Positions 9,654-16,118 of a stretch of DNA of 64,000 nucleotides are shown here, piece after piece. The stretch spans positions 1 through 64,000 of the forward strand of contig NZ_MUNR01000010.1 in the NCBI RefSeq assembly GCF_002001045.1, given 5' to 3'. Positions within the stretch are counted from its first letter, which is position 1, and each line of letters begins with the position of its first letter. Made by a program: the position numbers and the translations under genes. The DNA is from Rhodanobacter sp. C01. GTDB lineage: Bacteria; Pseudomonadota; Gammaproteobacteria; Xanthomonadales; Rhodanobacteraceae. The notes under the pieces were generated by a model, which saw only the letters and a program-made list of their open reading frames with translations, searched no databases and was not told the origin of the DNA.

Positions 9654-9682
9654 AAAAAAACGGCCCCGCCGAAGCGGGGCCG
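9654..9682 (-). terminator. Rho-independent terminator of receptor gene 2
   Basis: Minus strand: perfect 9-bp stem (9661-9669 with 9674-9682), TTCG tetraloop, then seven Ts (9654-9660). Nearly the same structure and spacing as the terminator of receptor gene 1, consistent with duplication of the whole transcription unit. Confidence 0.93.
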
Positions 9683-9709
9683 TCGATGACACGAGTGCAG
9701 TAAAAACGC

Positions 9710-12541
9710 TTACTTCGCGCCGGCACCGAACTTGTAGTTTGCCTCGATGTACATGGCGCGACCGTACACGTTGTAATTGGATGTGTTGTAAGGCGTGGTC
9801 GAGGTGCCCGGATAACTGTGATCCATCGGGGGCATCTTGTTGAACACGTTGTTGACCAGGAATGACAGGCCCAGGTTCTTGATCGGGTTGTAGGTCACGC
9901 TGAGGTTGTACAGAGTCCACGCCGGCAGCTTGCCGGTGCCGGTGTGAGTGTAGTCGTCGTAGAAGGTGGCCAGGTAGTTCGGCGTGCGGCCGAAGCGGTT
10001 CCCGTAGACCGTGGCGCTCCACTCGTCCAGGCTCCAGGTGATCGAGGCGTTGACCTTGCTCTTGAAGTCCGTGCTCCAGTTCGGATGGCGCAACAGGTCG
10101 ATGGCCGGATCGCTCGGATAGTCCTGATAGGTGTGCTTCAGCAGATCGCTGTAGGACGCATTGAACGACAGACGACCGAAGGCGCCGACGTCCTGCAGAT
10201 AGCTGAAGTTGGCCGTGATGGCATTGACCTGCTCATTGGATACGTTGACCTTCGGCGTATAGATTTCCAGGATCGGTCCAAGCAGGCCCGGGGTAAGCGG
10301 CGTACCGCGGGTGATCTGGGCAAAGGCCATCTGGCAGGTCTGCGAGCTCATGGCGATCGCGCCGGTGTCACACAGATACTCGGTGTTCGACAGGCCATCC
10401 GCGCTCTGCTGGTTCACTTCGTTGCTGATGTCCCAATGCAGGTAGTCCACGCTGACCGACATCTTCGACATCGGCGCCCAGACGAAACCGTAGCTCCATA
10501 CCTTGGCGGTGATTGGCTCCAGTTTGGTGCTGCCCGACTGCTGACCGAAGTACTGCACATCGCCGTAGCGGCTCGGACAGTCGGACACGTTAGGGCCGCT
10601 GAAGCCCAGGCGGCCGCAGTTGGCGTAGTCGACCACTTGGCTGTAGTAGCCGCTCAGGCCCTGGAACTCGTCGGACAGGGTTGGCACCTTGAACGCCGTG
10701 CCATAGCGTCCGCGCAACAACAGGGTCTCGAACGGGCGGTACTCGAGGCCGAGGTTGTAGGTGCCGTGGTTGACGTTCTGCCCGGCGACCTTGTAGTCGT
10801 CGTAACGACCGGAGACATCCAGGGTCAGCTGGCTCAGCAGCGGAATCTTCACCTCGGTGGTGGCCGCATAGCGCGAGCGGTGACCGGCGCCCTGCACATC
10901 GGTGGTGCCCCAGATCTCGCCGTCGAGCAGGCGCGGGTCCGGCACATAGGACCAGCCCTGGTTGCCGCCTTCGACCACCACCGCGATACCTGCATCACCG
11001 GCCGGCATCGAGAACAGCGAGGCGTTGGTCACCTGGGCGCGCAGCATGTTGTCCCAAGTCTTGGCGCGGGTATCGGTATAGCCGGTGAAGCTGTCGAAAT
11101 CCGCCTTCGACATCGGCTGGTAGAACGCATTGTAGTCGGGCGAGAAGGCAGCGTAGGCGCCGTAGTAGGGGTCCAGACCATGCTGCGGTCCAAGCACGTG
11201 CGAACGGAAGTAGGCATCAATCGCACCATCGAAGCGCTGGAAATCATGCGACAGCAGCTTGTCGTCCGAATGCGTGAAGCCGACGTCGTAGTCCCAGTTC
11301 GATTGGCCGAAGGTGCCCTTGCCGCCCAAGCTCAACATGTACGAGTTCTCGTACTGCTTGTTCATGATGTTCTTGTAGCCGCCGACATCCTCCGGCGAGA
11401 ACGCACGCTGCAGGTTGACGAAATCGTCCAGATTCTCGTCGTAGATGTAGCCGTAATCGACCGAGGTACCCCACCATGTGTAGCTGGAACCCGGCGTGTA
11501 TTTCTGTTCGTCGTAGTTGTACAGCAAGTCGCCATACAGCTGCAGGTTGTCGCTGACGTCAAAGGTGGTGTGGGTGTAGAAGTTGGCTGTCTTTTCGCTG
11601 TTGGCAATCGTCTTGTAGCCCGGGCTGTACATCGAGCCGCAGTAATACCCGCTGCCCTTGCGGAACTGCTTGGCTTCGGTGCCACCGAACTGGCTGGTGA
11701 CATTGGAGCAGTTGTTCGGATCCTCGAACAGGTAGCCGGCACCAGTGCCGCTGTTGACCAGGTAATCACGCCCAGCCACCGGCGCGCTGGTGCCCTGGGT
11801 GAAGTACTGCTTGGTCAGGCTGCGGTCGAAGCCCCAGATCGGCTGGGTCGACTCGAACTGCGCACCGACCAGCATGTTGAATTTGCCCGCGCTGAAGCTG
11901 TCGGCCAGGCTGATGCGGCGATCGGCACCGCCACCGTCCTTGTGCCAGCCGTAGCGCACATCGATCGCCGGGGCGTCGATATGCTTCTTCAGCACGATGT
12001 TGATCACGCCGGCGATCGCGTCGGAACCGTACAGCGAGGACTGGCCGCCCGGCAGGATGTCGATATGATCGACCATGTCCATCGGGATGCCGCTGAGGCT
12101 GTTGAACGAATCGCTGCCGTTATACAGTGCGGGGAAGTTGCCCATCGGGCGACCGTCGATCAGGTACTTCACGAAACCGACCGGCAGGCCGAACATGCTC
12201 AGCGTCTGCGCGCCCTGGGTGAACGACGCCGAGGTCTGCGCGCCCTGCACGCTACCGGTGGCGAAGGACGACTGCTGCAGTGCTTCGGCTACGGTGGTAA
12301 AACCGCGGACCTTCATGTCCTGCGCGGTGATCGTGATGACCGGCGTGGCCGTCTCGATCTGCGACGACGGAATCAGCGAACCGGTCACGGTAACCGCGTC
12401 GAGCTTCTTGGCCTTGCTGCTGTCCGGCGACTGAGCAGTACTCTGCTGGGTTGCATCGGTCTGGGCCGACTGCGCGTAGGCAGAGGTATAGCCAAGTGCC
12501 AGGGCCGCCACGATGGCGACGGTAATCTTCGACTTAATCAT
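9710..12541 (-). CDS. TonB-dependent outer-membrane receptor, copy 2
   Basis: 943 residues and clearly paralogous to the 960-residue receptor next to it. The first 50 residues are nearly the same: MIKSKITVAIVAALALGYTS signal peptide, AYA-Q cleavage, TonB box DAVTVTG. The plug contains MFGLPVGFVKYLIDGRPMGN and ILPGGQSSLYGSDAIAGVIN. Barrel strands diverge mainly in the extracellular-loop stretches, for example after the plug and around residues 300-420, which suggests different ligands. It ends in YIEANYKFGAGAK. Start at 12541, preceded by GAGGGGAGTTCTG. It has its own promoter (12682-12710) and terminator (9654-9682). Confidence 0.93.
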   Translation of the reverse strand: MIKSKITVAIVAALALGYTSAYAQSAQTDATQQSTAQSPDSSKAKKLDAVTVTGSLIPSSQIETATPVITITAQDMKVRGFTTVAEALQQSSFATGSVQGAQTSASFTQGAQTLSMFGLPVGFVKYLIDGRPMGNFPALYNGSDSFNSLSGIPMDMVDHIDILPGGQSSLYGSDAIAGVINIVLKKHIDAPAIDVRYGWHKDGGGADRRISLADSFSAGKFNMLVGAQFESTQPIWGFDRSLTKQYFTQGTSAPVAGRDYLVNSGTGAGYLFEDPNNCSNVTSQFGGTEAKQFRKGSGYYCGSMYSPGYKTIANSEKTANFYTHTTFDVSDNLQLYGDLLYNYDEQKYTPGSSYTWWGTSVDYGYIYDENLDDFVNLQRAFSPEDVGGYKNIMNKQYENSYMLSLGGKGTFGQSNWDYDVGFTHSDDKLLSHDFQRFDGAIDAYFRSHVLGPQHGLDPYYGAYAAFSPDYNAFYQPMSKADFDSFTGYTDTRAKTWDNMLRAQVTNASLFSMPAGDAGIAVVVEGGNQGWSYVPDPRLLDGEIWGTTDVQGAGHRSRYAATTEVKIPLLSQLTLDVSGRYDDYKVAGQNVNHGTYNLGLEYRPFETLLLRGRYGTAFKVPTLSDEFQGLSGYYSQVVDYANCGRLGFSGPNVSDCPSRYGDVQYFGQQSGSTKLEPITAKVWSYGFVWAPMSKMSVSVDYLHWDISNEVNQQSADGLSNTEYLCDTGAIAMSSQTCQMAFAQITRGTPLTPGLLGPILEIYTPKVNVSNEQVNAITANFSYLQDVGAFGRLSFNASYSDLLKHTYQDYPSDPAIDLLRHPNWSTDFKSKVNASITWSLDEWSATVYGNRFGRTPNYLATFYDDYTHTGTGKLPAWTLYNLSVTYNPIKNLGLSFLVNNVFNKMPPMDHSYPGTSTTPYNTSNYNVYGRAMYIEANYKFGAGAK

Positions 12542-12681
12542 GGGTATTCAGAACTCCCCTCAGAGTTTTCAGCGTGTAGGTGCACCCGTCCGCCAATGGA
12601 TGGGCAATCGGCACAAATCGGCATCCGGGATGCTCAAACCAGCACGATCCCTGCCGGTCGGTCGATTCATGACCCGTAAAG

Positions 12682-12710
12682 TTCTAACACGCATACGCAA
12701 GAACTTGCAA
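12682..12710 (-). promoter_or_regulatory. Predicted sigma-70 promoter of receptor gene 2
   Basis: Minus strand: -35 TTGCAA (12705-12710), 17-bp spacer, -10 TTAGAA (12682-12687). It corresponds base for base in layout to the promoter of receptor gene 1. The leader to the start codon is about 134 nt. The 249 bp between 12541 and 12791 hold nothing else that I can recognise. Confidence 0.65.
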
Positions 12711-12790
12711 CAATTTCTTCACGTATTCCTCATGATCCTGCATTTCTGCTGAATCTTGCGGCATGAAAGAAACGACGGTTCGAGGGGTAC

Positions 12791-13822
12791 TCAGATCAGC
12801 CTTTCTGCTACCAGCTCACTCTTCAGATAGGCGTAATAGATTGGCGCGGCGATCAGGCCGGGCAGGCCGAAGGCGGCCTCCATCAACAGCATGGCAATCA
12901 GCAACTCCCACGCACTGGCGTTGATCTGGGTGCCGACAATGCGCGCGTTGAGGAAGTACTCCAGCTTGTGGATCAGGATCAGGAAGCCGAGCGCGGCGAT
13001 GGCCACCCCGAGCGACACCGACAAGGCGGCAACGGTGACGGCGGTGTTGGACAGCAGGTTGCCGACCACGGGCAGCAGGCCGACGATGAAGGTCACCACC
13101 ACCAGTGTCTTTGCCAGCGGCACATGGATGCCCAGCAGCGGCAGCACGCCAAGCAGGAAGATCGCGGTGAACACCGTGTTGATCAGCGAAATCTTGATCT
13201 GCGCGAACACGATGTTGTGGAACGCCTCGGCCAGCCGTTGGCAGCGCAGCCCCAGCGTTGCGGCCAGCGGGCCGACCTGGTGCGCCGGACGGGCACGGCC
13301 GAGTGCGATGATTGCGCCGAGCACCAGACCGATGAGGATGTGCACGAACAACCGCGCCGCGCCCTTGCCGGCCAGTTGCAGGGCCACCGCATGCTTGCGT
13401 GCCAGATCGACCGCACCCTCGCGCAGGTCATCGACGCTGTCCGGCAGGTGATCGACCAGCATCGCAGGCAATTGCTGACGGGCCTTTTCCACCAGCGGCA
13501 TCAATTGCTGCTGCCAGAGCAGCTCGGGATTGCCGATCTCGCTGCGGAGAAAGCTGATCGCACCAAGAATCAGCACGATCAGCAGGCCCACCACGATCGC
13601 CCCCAGCACAGCCACCACCACGACCCGCGCGCGGTCGCCGGAGATGCGCTTGCCGAGCAACGGCGTCATCGCCTGCACCAGCTCGTAGACCAGCAGGCCG
13701 GCCAGCAATGCCGACAGCAGGTGCAGTTCGAGGACGGACAGCAACGCCAGCGCCGCCAGCAGGTAGCTCGCATGGCGGATCGCCGATGATGGTTCGCGTG
13801 GTGCCGGCTTCGGAGAATTCAT
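12791..13822 (-). CDS. AI-2E family transporter (PerM/UPF0118 type permease)
   Basis: 343 residues, hydrophobic throughout. There are N-terminal helices at about 18-50 and 68-97, a polar central region, then helices from about 155 to the C-terminus. The C-terminal half has the family pattern of closely spaced helices (INTVFTAIFLLGVLPLLG, VVTFIVGLLPVVGNLLSN) with the conserved proline-glycine-asparagine turn, and ends AAPIYYAYLKSEL. Members are inner-membrane permeases; some export autoinducer-2 and others act as ion antiporters, so the substrate is open. It is monocistronic and divergent from the acid phosphatase gene, with 137 bp between starts. Confidence 0.85.
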   Translation of the reverse strand: MNSPKPAPREPSSAIRHASYLLAALALLSVLELHLLSALLAGLLVYELVQAMTPLLGKRISGDRARVVVVAVLGAIVVGLLIVLILGAISFLRSEIGNPELLWQQQLMPLVEKARQQLPAMLVDHLPDSVDDLREGAVDLARKHAVALQLAGKGAARLFVHILIGLVLGAIIALGRARPAHQVGPLAATLGLRCQRLAEAFHNIVFAQIKISLINTVFTAIFLLGVLPLLGIHVPLAKTLVVVTFIVGLLPVVGNLLSNTAVTVAALSVSLGVAIAALGFLILIHKLEYFLNARIVGTQINASAWELLIAMLLMEAAFGLPGLIAAPIYYAYLKSELVAERLI

Positions 13823-13959
13823 GCAGGTCGCACCAGGAGTGTCGGGACAAGCAGTCTGTCAGCAGCCCACGAAAGCTGCCAACCCCGGCCAGCCGGTTCT
13901 GAAATGCGGCTGTCGTAAACTCCACGCATTGTCACGACTTTTCGTCCAAGGATTACTGC

Positions 13960-14853
13960 ATGTCTGTTCGCCTGCCTTCGGCTCTGGCCCTGTTCACCCT
14001 GCTTGCGGGCTGTGCCGTCGCGCCATCGCATCCCGTCGCCACAACGCCTGCACCCCAGCCACCGCCGGTCGCTGCCGGGGTCGCCGCCAATGACAACCTG
14101 AATGCGGTGGCATGGAGCCAGACGGCGATCGAGCACGATCTGATCTATCTGCAGACTTACCGGGACGCCGAATCGCGCCTGCTGGCCGCACTGCACGACA
14201 AACAGTGGGATGCGCTGGACAAGGCAGACCGGACCACGCCGATCAAGGGGCTGAAGCCAGCCGTGATACTGGACATCGACGAGACTGCACTGGACAACTC
14301 GCCATACCAGGCGCGCGTGATCCGAAGTGGCGGCGAGTTCAACGAGGCCGACTGGGCCGCCTGGTGCAAGGAGCAGCAGGCCCGGGCGTTGCCTGGCGCG
14401 GTCGAATTCACCCGGTTCGCGGCAGACCATGGCATCGCGGTGATCTACATCTCCAACCGCGCCAAGGACCTGGACCAGGTTACCCTGGCCAATCTGAACA
14501 AGGTGGGGTTTCCAGTGAGCGGTCCGCAGGCCTTTCTCGGCCTCGGCACGGTGCTTGACGGCTGCGAACAGGTCGGCACCGAGAAGGGTTGCCGGCGCCA
14601 GCTGATTGCCCGGCATTACCGCGTGCTGATGCAGTTCGGCGATCAGATCGGCGACTTCGTCGACGTGCTCGCCAACACTGCCGATGGCCGCCGCAAGGCG
14701 GTCGCCGACTACCTGCCGTGGATCGGCACCCGCTGGTTCGTGCTGCCGAACCCCACCTACGGCTCGTGGGAGCCGGCGCTGTTCAACAACGACTGGAGCG
14801 CACCGGTGCAGCAGCGGCGGCAGGAGAAGATCGACGCACTGCGCTACCGGTAA
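13960..14853 (+). CDS. HAD-family class C acid phosphatase, lipoprotein e(P4) type
   Basis: 297 residues. Lipoprotein signal with lipobox LLAGC (Cys18), then a proline-rich linker. The catalytic HAD motif is ILDIDETALDNS (D105 nucleophile, D107). Later blocks follow the class C order: WAAWCKEQQARALPGAVEF, IYISNR, the QFGDQIGDF motif and YGSWEPAL at the C-terminus. It is expected to dephosphorylate nucleotide monophosphates or other phosphomonoesters in the periplasm while lipid-anchored to a membrane. Length fits the family (about 270-300). Divergent from the AI-2E permease gene. Confidence 0.9.
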   Translation: MSVRLPSALALFTLLAGCAVAPSHPVATTPAPQPPPVAAGVAANDNLNAVAWSQTAIEHDLIYLQTYRDAESRLLAALHDKQWDALDKADRTTPIKGLKPAVILDIDETALDNSPYQARVIRSGGEFNEADWAAWCKEQQARALPGAVEFTRFAADHGIAVIYISNRAKDLDQVTLANLNKVGFPVSGPQAFLGLGTVLDGCEQVGTEKGCRRQLIARHYRVLMQFGDQIGDFVDVLANTADGRRKAVADYLPWIGTRWFVLPNPTYGSWEPALFNNDWSAPVQQRRQEKIDALRYR

Positions 14854-14863
14854 TTAGACGATA

Positions 14864-14882
14864 ATTTGTTGTTAAAACAAAT
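14864..14882. promoter_or_regulatory. AT-rich inverted repeat, possible operator
   Basis: Perfect 7-bp arms ATTTGTT and AACAAAT separated by GTTAA, eleven bases after the phosphatase stop codon and 23 bp upstream of a strong promoter match. The surrounding 90 bp are strikingly AT-rich against the high-GC background. It may bind a regulator or act as an upstream promoter element. Confidence 0.4.
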
Positions 14883-14905
14883 ATTTATAGTGACAAACAA
14901 AAGTG

Positions 14906-14934
14906 TTGCCTTAACTTTAACGAACAAGTAATAT
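14906..14934 (+). promoter_or_regulatory. Predicted strong sigma-70 promoter
   Basis: -35 TTGCCT (14906-14911), 17-bp spacer, -10 TAATAT (14929-14934), within the AT-rich stretch 14854-14937. This is the best promoter match I find in the window. Predicted transcript start near 14941, 224 bp before the lipoprotein start codon. Confidence 0.65.
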
Positions 14935-14940
14935 TTACCC

Positions 14941-15038
14941 GCCAACACCTGCTGACCAAAAATTTTGCAGGCAAGGCCATTTCCCTTCCGGCTCAGCCGG
15001 ATTTCCCCGTGAGGCCCAGCGCCCGCGGGGTTTTCTTT
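14941..15038 (+). ncRNA. Candidate small RNA or structured leader
   Basis: Between the promoter at 14906-14934 and the T-rich tract at 15031-15038 lie about 95 nt without a convincing reading frame. Hairpins are possible at 14948-14971 (CCTGC/GCAGG), 14988-15000 (CCGGCT/AGCCGG) and 15005-15030 (CCCCG/CGGGG). Either a free small RNA ends at the last hairpin, or it is a 5' leader attenuating the lipoprotein gene at 15165. No known RNA family is recognised. The rest of the 311-bp gap (15039-15164) shows nothing further. Confidence 0.35.
15005..15038 (+). terminator. Possible intrinsic terminator or attenuator
   Basis: CCCCG (15005-15009) can pair with CGGGG (15026-15030) across a 16-base GC-rich loop, followed by TTTTCTTT (15031-15038). 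The stem is short and the loop long, so efficiency is uncertain. Position and T tract fit the end of the putative small transcript starting near 14941. Confidence 0.4.
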
Positions 15039-15164
15039 ATCTGGCGCAGCCATTCGCGACGCGAAATCTTGCGTCTGGCCTTGTTCCCTGCCGACGTGGC
15101 CCTTACCCTGCCCGCTCACCACGCCGCACCAGCGTGCCCCTGCCCGCCCTATCGCGAGAGCCCC

Positions 15165-16094
15165 ATGCGTCTGCCCACCTTTCGTTACGTCCTGTTGCCG
15201 CTATTTGCCGCGCTGCTGCTGAGCGCTTGCCACGGCAAGGACGATGCATCGCAAGCAGGCGGCAGCACACCGGAAGCGGCCCTGCAGGGCTCGATCGACC
15301 TGCTCAAGACCAATGATCTCGATGGCCTGTGGAAACACGCCCTGCCGCCAGCCGACTACGCCAACCTGCGCGCGGACTGGAGCAAGGCGCAGAACGCGCA
15401 GCCCGTCACTGCCCAGGATCGTGCCAAGTTCACCGAATCGATGCAGCAACTCACCGCGCCCGATGCCGAAAACAAGCTGTACAGCGAGCTGCAGCCGAAG
15501 CTGACCGCGATGGAACAGCAATACAAGGACCAGGTCCCGGTACTGATCAGTGTCGGTGAGGCCTTCCTGAAAAGCGGCGTCGCCCAGAACAAGAACCTCA
15601 CCGACGCACAAAAGGCCCAGGCCGGCAGCGCGCTCGACGTGCTCACGCCGTGGGCACAACAGACGCCGTGGTTCGACCAGTCCAGGGCGAAGCAGGCCAT
15701 CGCCGTGGCCGTCGCCACCGCCCGCAAGCTGGATCTGAAGAGCCCGGACCAGCTGCGCAGCATGGATTTCGACACCACGATGGCGAAGTACTCGACCGGC
15801 TTCGGCGGCGTCAAGCAGCTGCTGGCGATCTATGGCCTGTCAGTGGACGACACGCTGAATTCGGTCAAGCTCACCCCGCTGTCCAGCAGCAACGGCCGCG
15901 CCGTGGTGAAGATCGACTACACCCTGCTGGGCAAACCGCTGTCGACCGAATCGACCCTGGTGGAGGAAAACGGCCGCTGGTACAGCGAGGACATGCTGAA
16001 CAACGTACGCAAATCGCATCAGCAGGTGAGCCAGCCGCCGGCCGGAAGCGCCAGCACACCGGCCGCTGCCGGCACCGCGCCAACAAAAGACTGA
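15165..16094 (+). CDS. Predicted lipoprotein of unknown function
   Basis: 309 residues. The start at 15165 gives a lipoprotein signal MRLPTFRYVLLPLFAALLLS with lipobox LLSAC (Cys22), followed by a charged HGKDDAS linker. Longer starts back to 15009 would bury this signal and are rejected. The mature part is mainly helical and rich in A, Q, K and L to about residue 240. A region resembling a small alpha-beta lipoprotein domain follows (VVKIDYTLLGKPLSTESTLV), then a low-complexity Ser/Pro/Ala tail. I do not recognise a family. It lies 24 bp upstream of plsB, but a link in function is not evident. Confidence 0.75.
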   Translation: MRLPTFRYVLLPLFAALLLSACHGKDDASQAGGSTPEAALQGSIDLLKTNDLDGLWKHALPPADYANLRADWSKAQNAQPVTAQDRAKFTESMQQLTAPDAENKLYSELQPKLTAMEQQYKDQVPVLISVGEAFLKSGVAQNKNLTDAQKAQAGSALDVLTPWAQQTPWFDQSRAKQAIAVAVATARKLDLKSPDQLRSMDFDTTMAKYSTGFGGVKQLLAIYGLSVDDTLNSVKLTPLSSSNGRAVVKIDYTLLGKPLSTESTLVEENGRWYSEDMLNNVRKSHQQVSQPPAGSASTPAAAGTAPTKD

Positions 16095-16118
16095 ACATCG
16101 CCCCGTTAGAATAGACGG

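Larger units (their letters stand above)
9320..9709. other. 390-bp intergenic region between the two receptor genes
   Basis: No gene is seen. From left to right on the plus strand it holds the leader of receptor 1 (9320-9452), its minus-strand promoter (9459-9487), AT-rich DNA (about 9488-9539), a 26-bp perfect inverted repeat (9540-9565), about 85 bp of unremarkable sequence, and the terminator of receptor 2 (9654-9682). The leader resembles that of receptor 2 (12542-12675) in length and sequence, including a shared GAGGGGAGTTC just before each start. Confidence 0.8.

Noticed and set aside
9944-12679. 911-codon open frame antisense to receptor gene 2
   Set aside because: Same artefact as opposite receptor 1. 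The composition is a mirror of the receptor codons and it runs through the receptor promoter.
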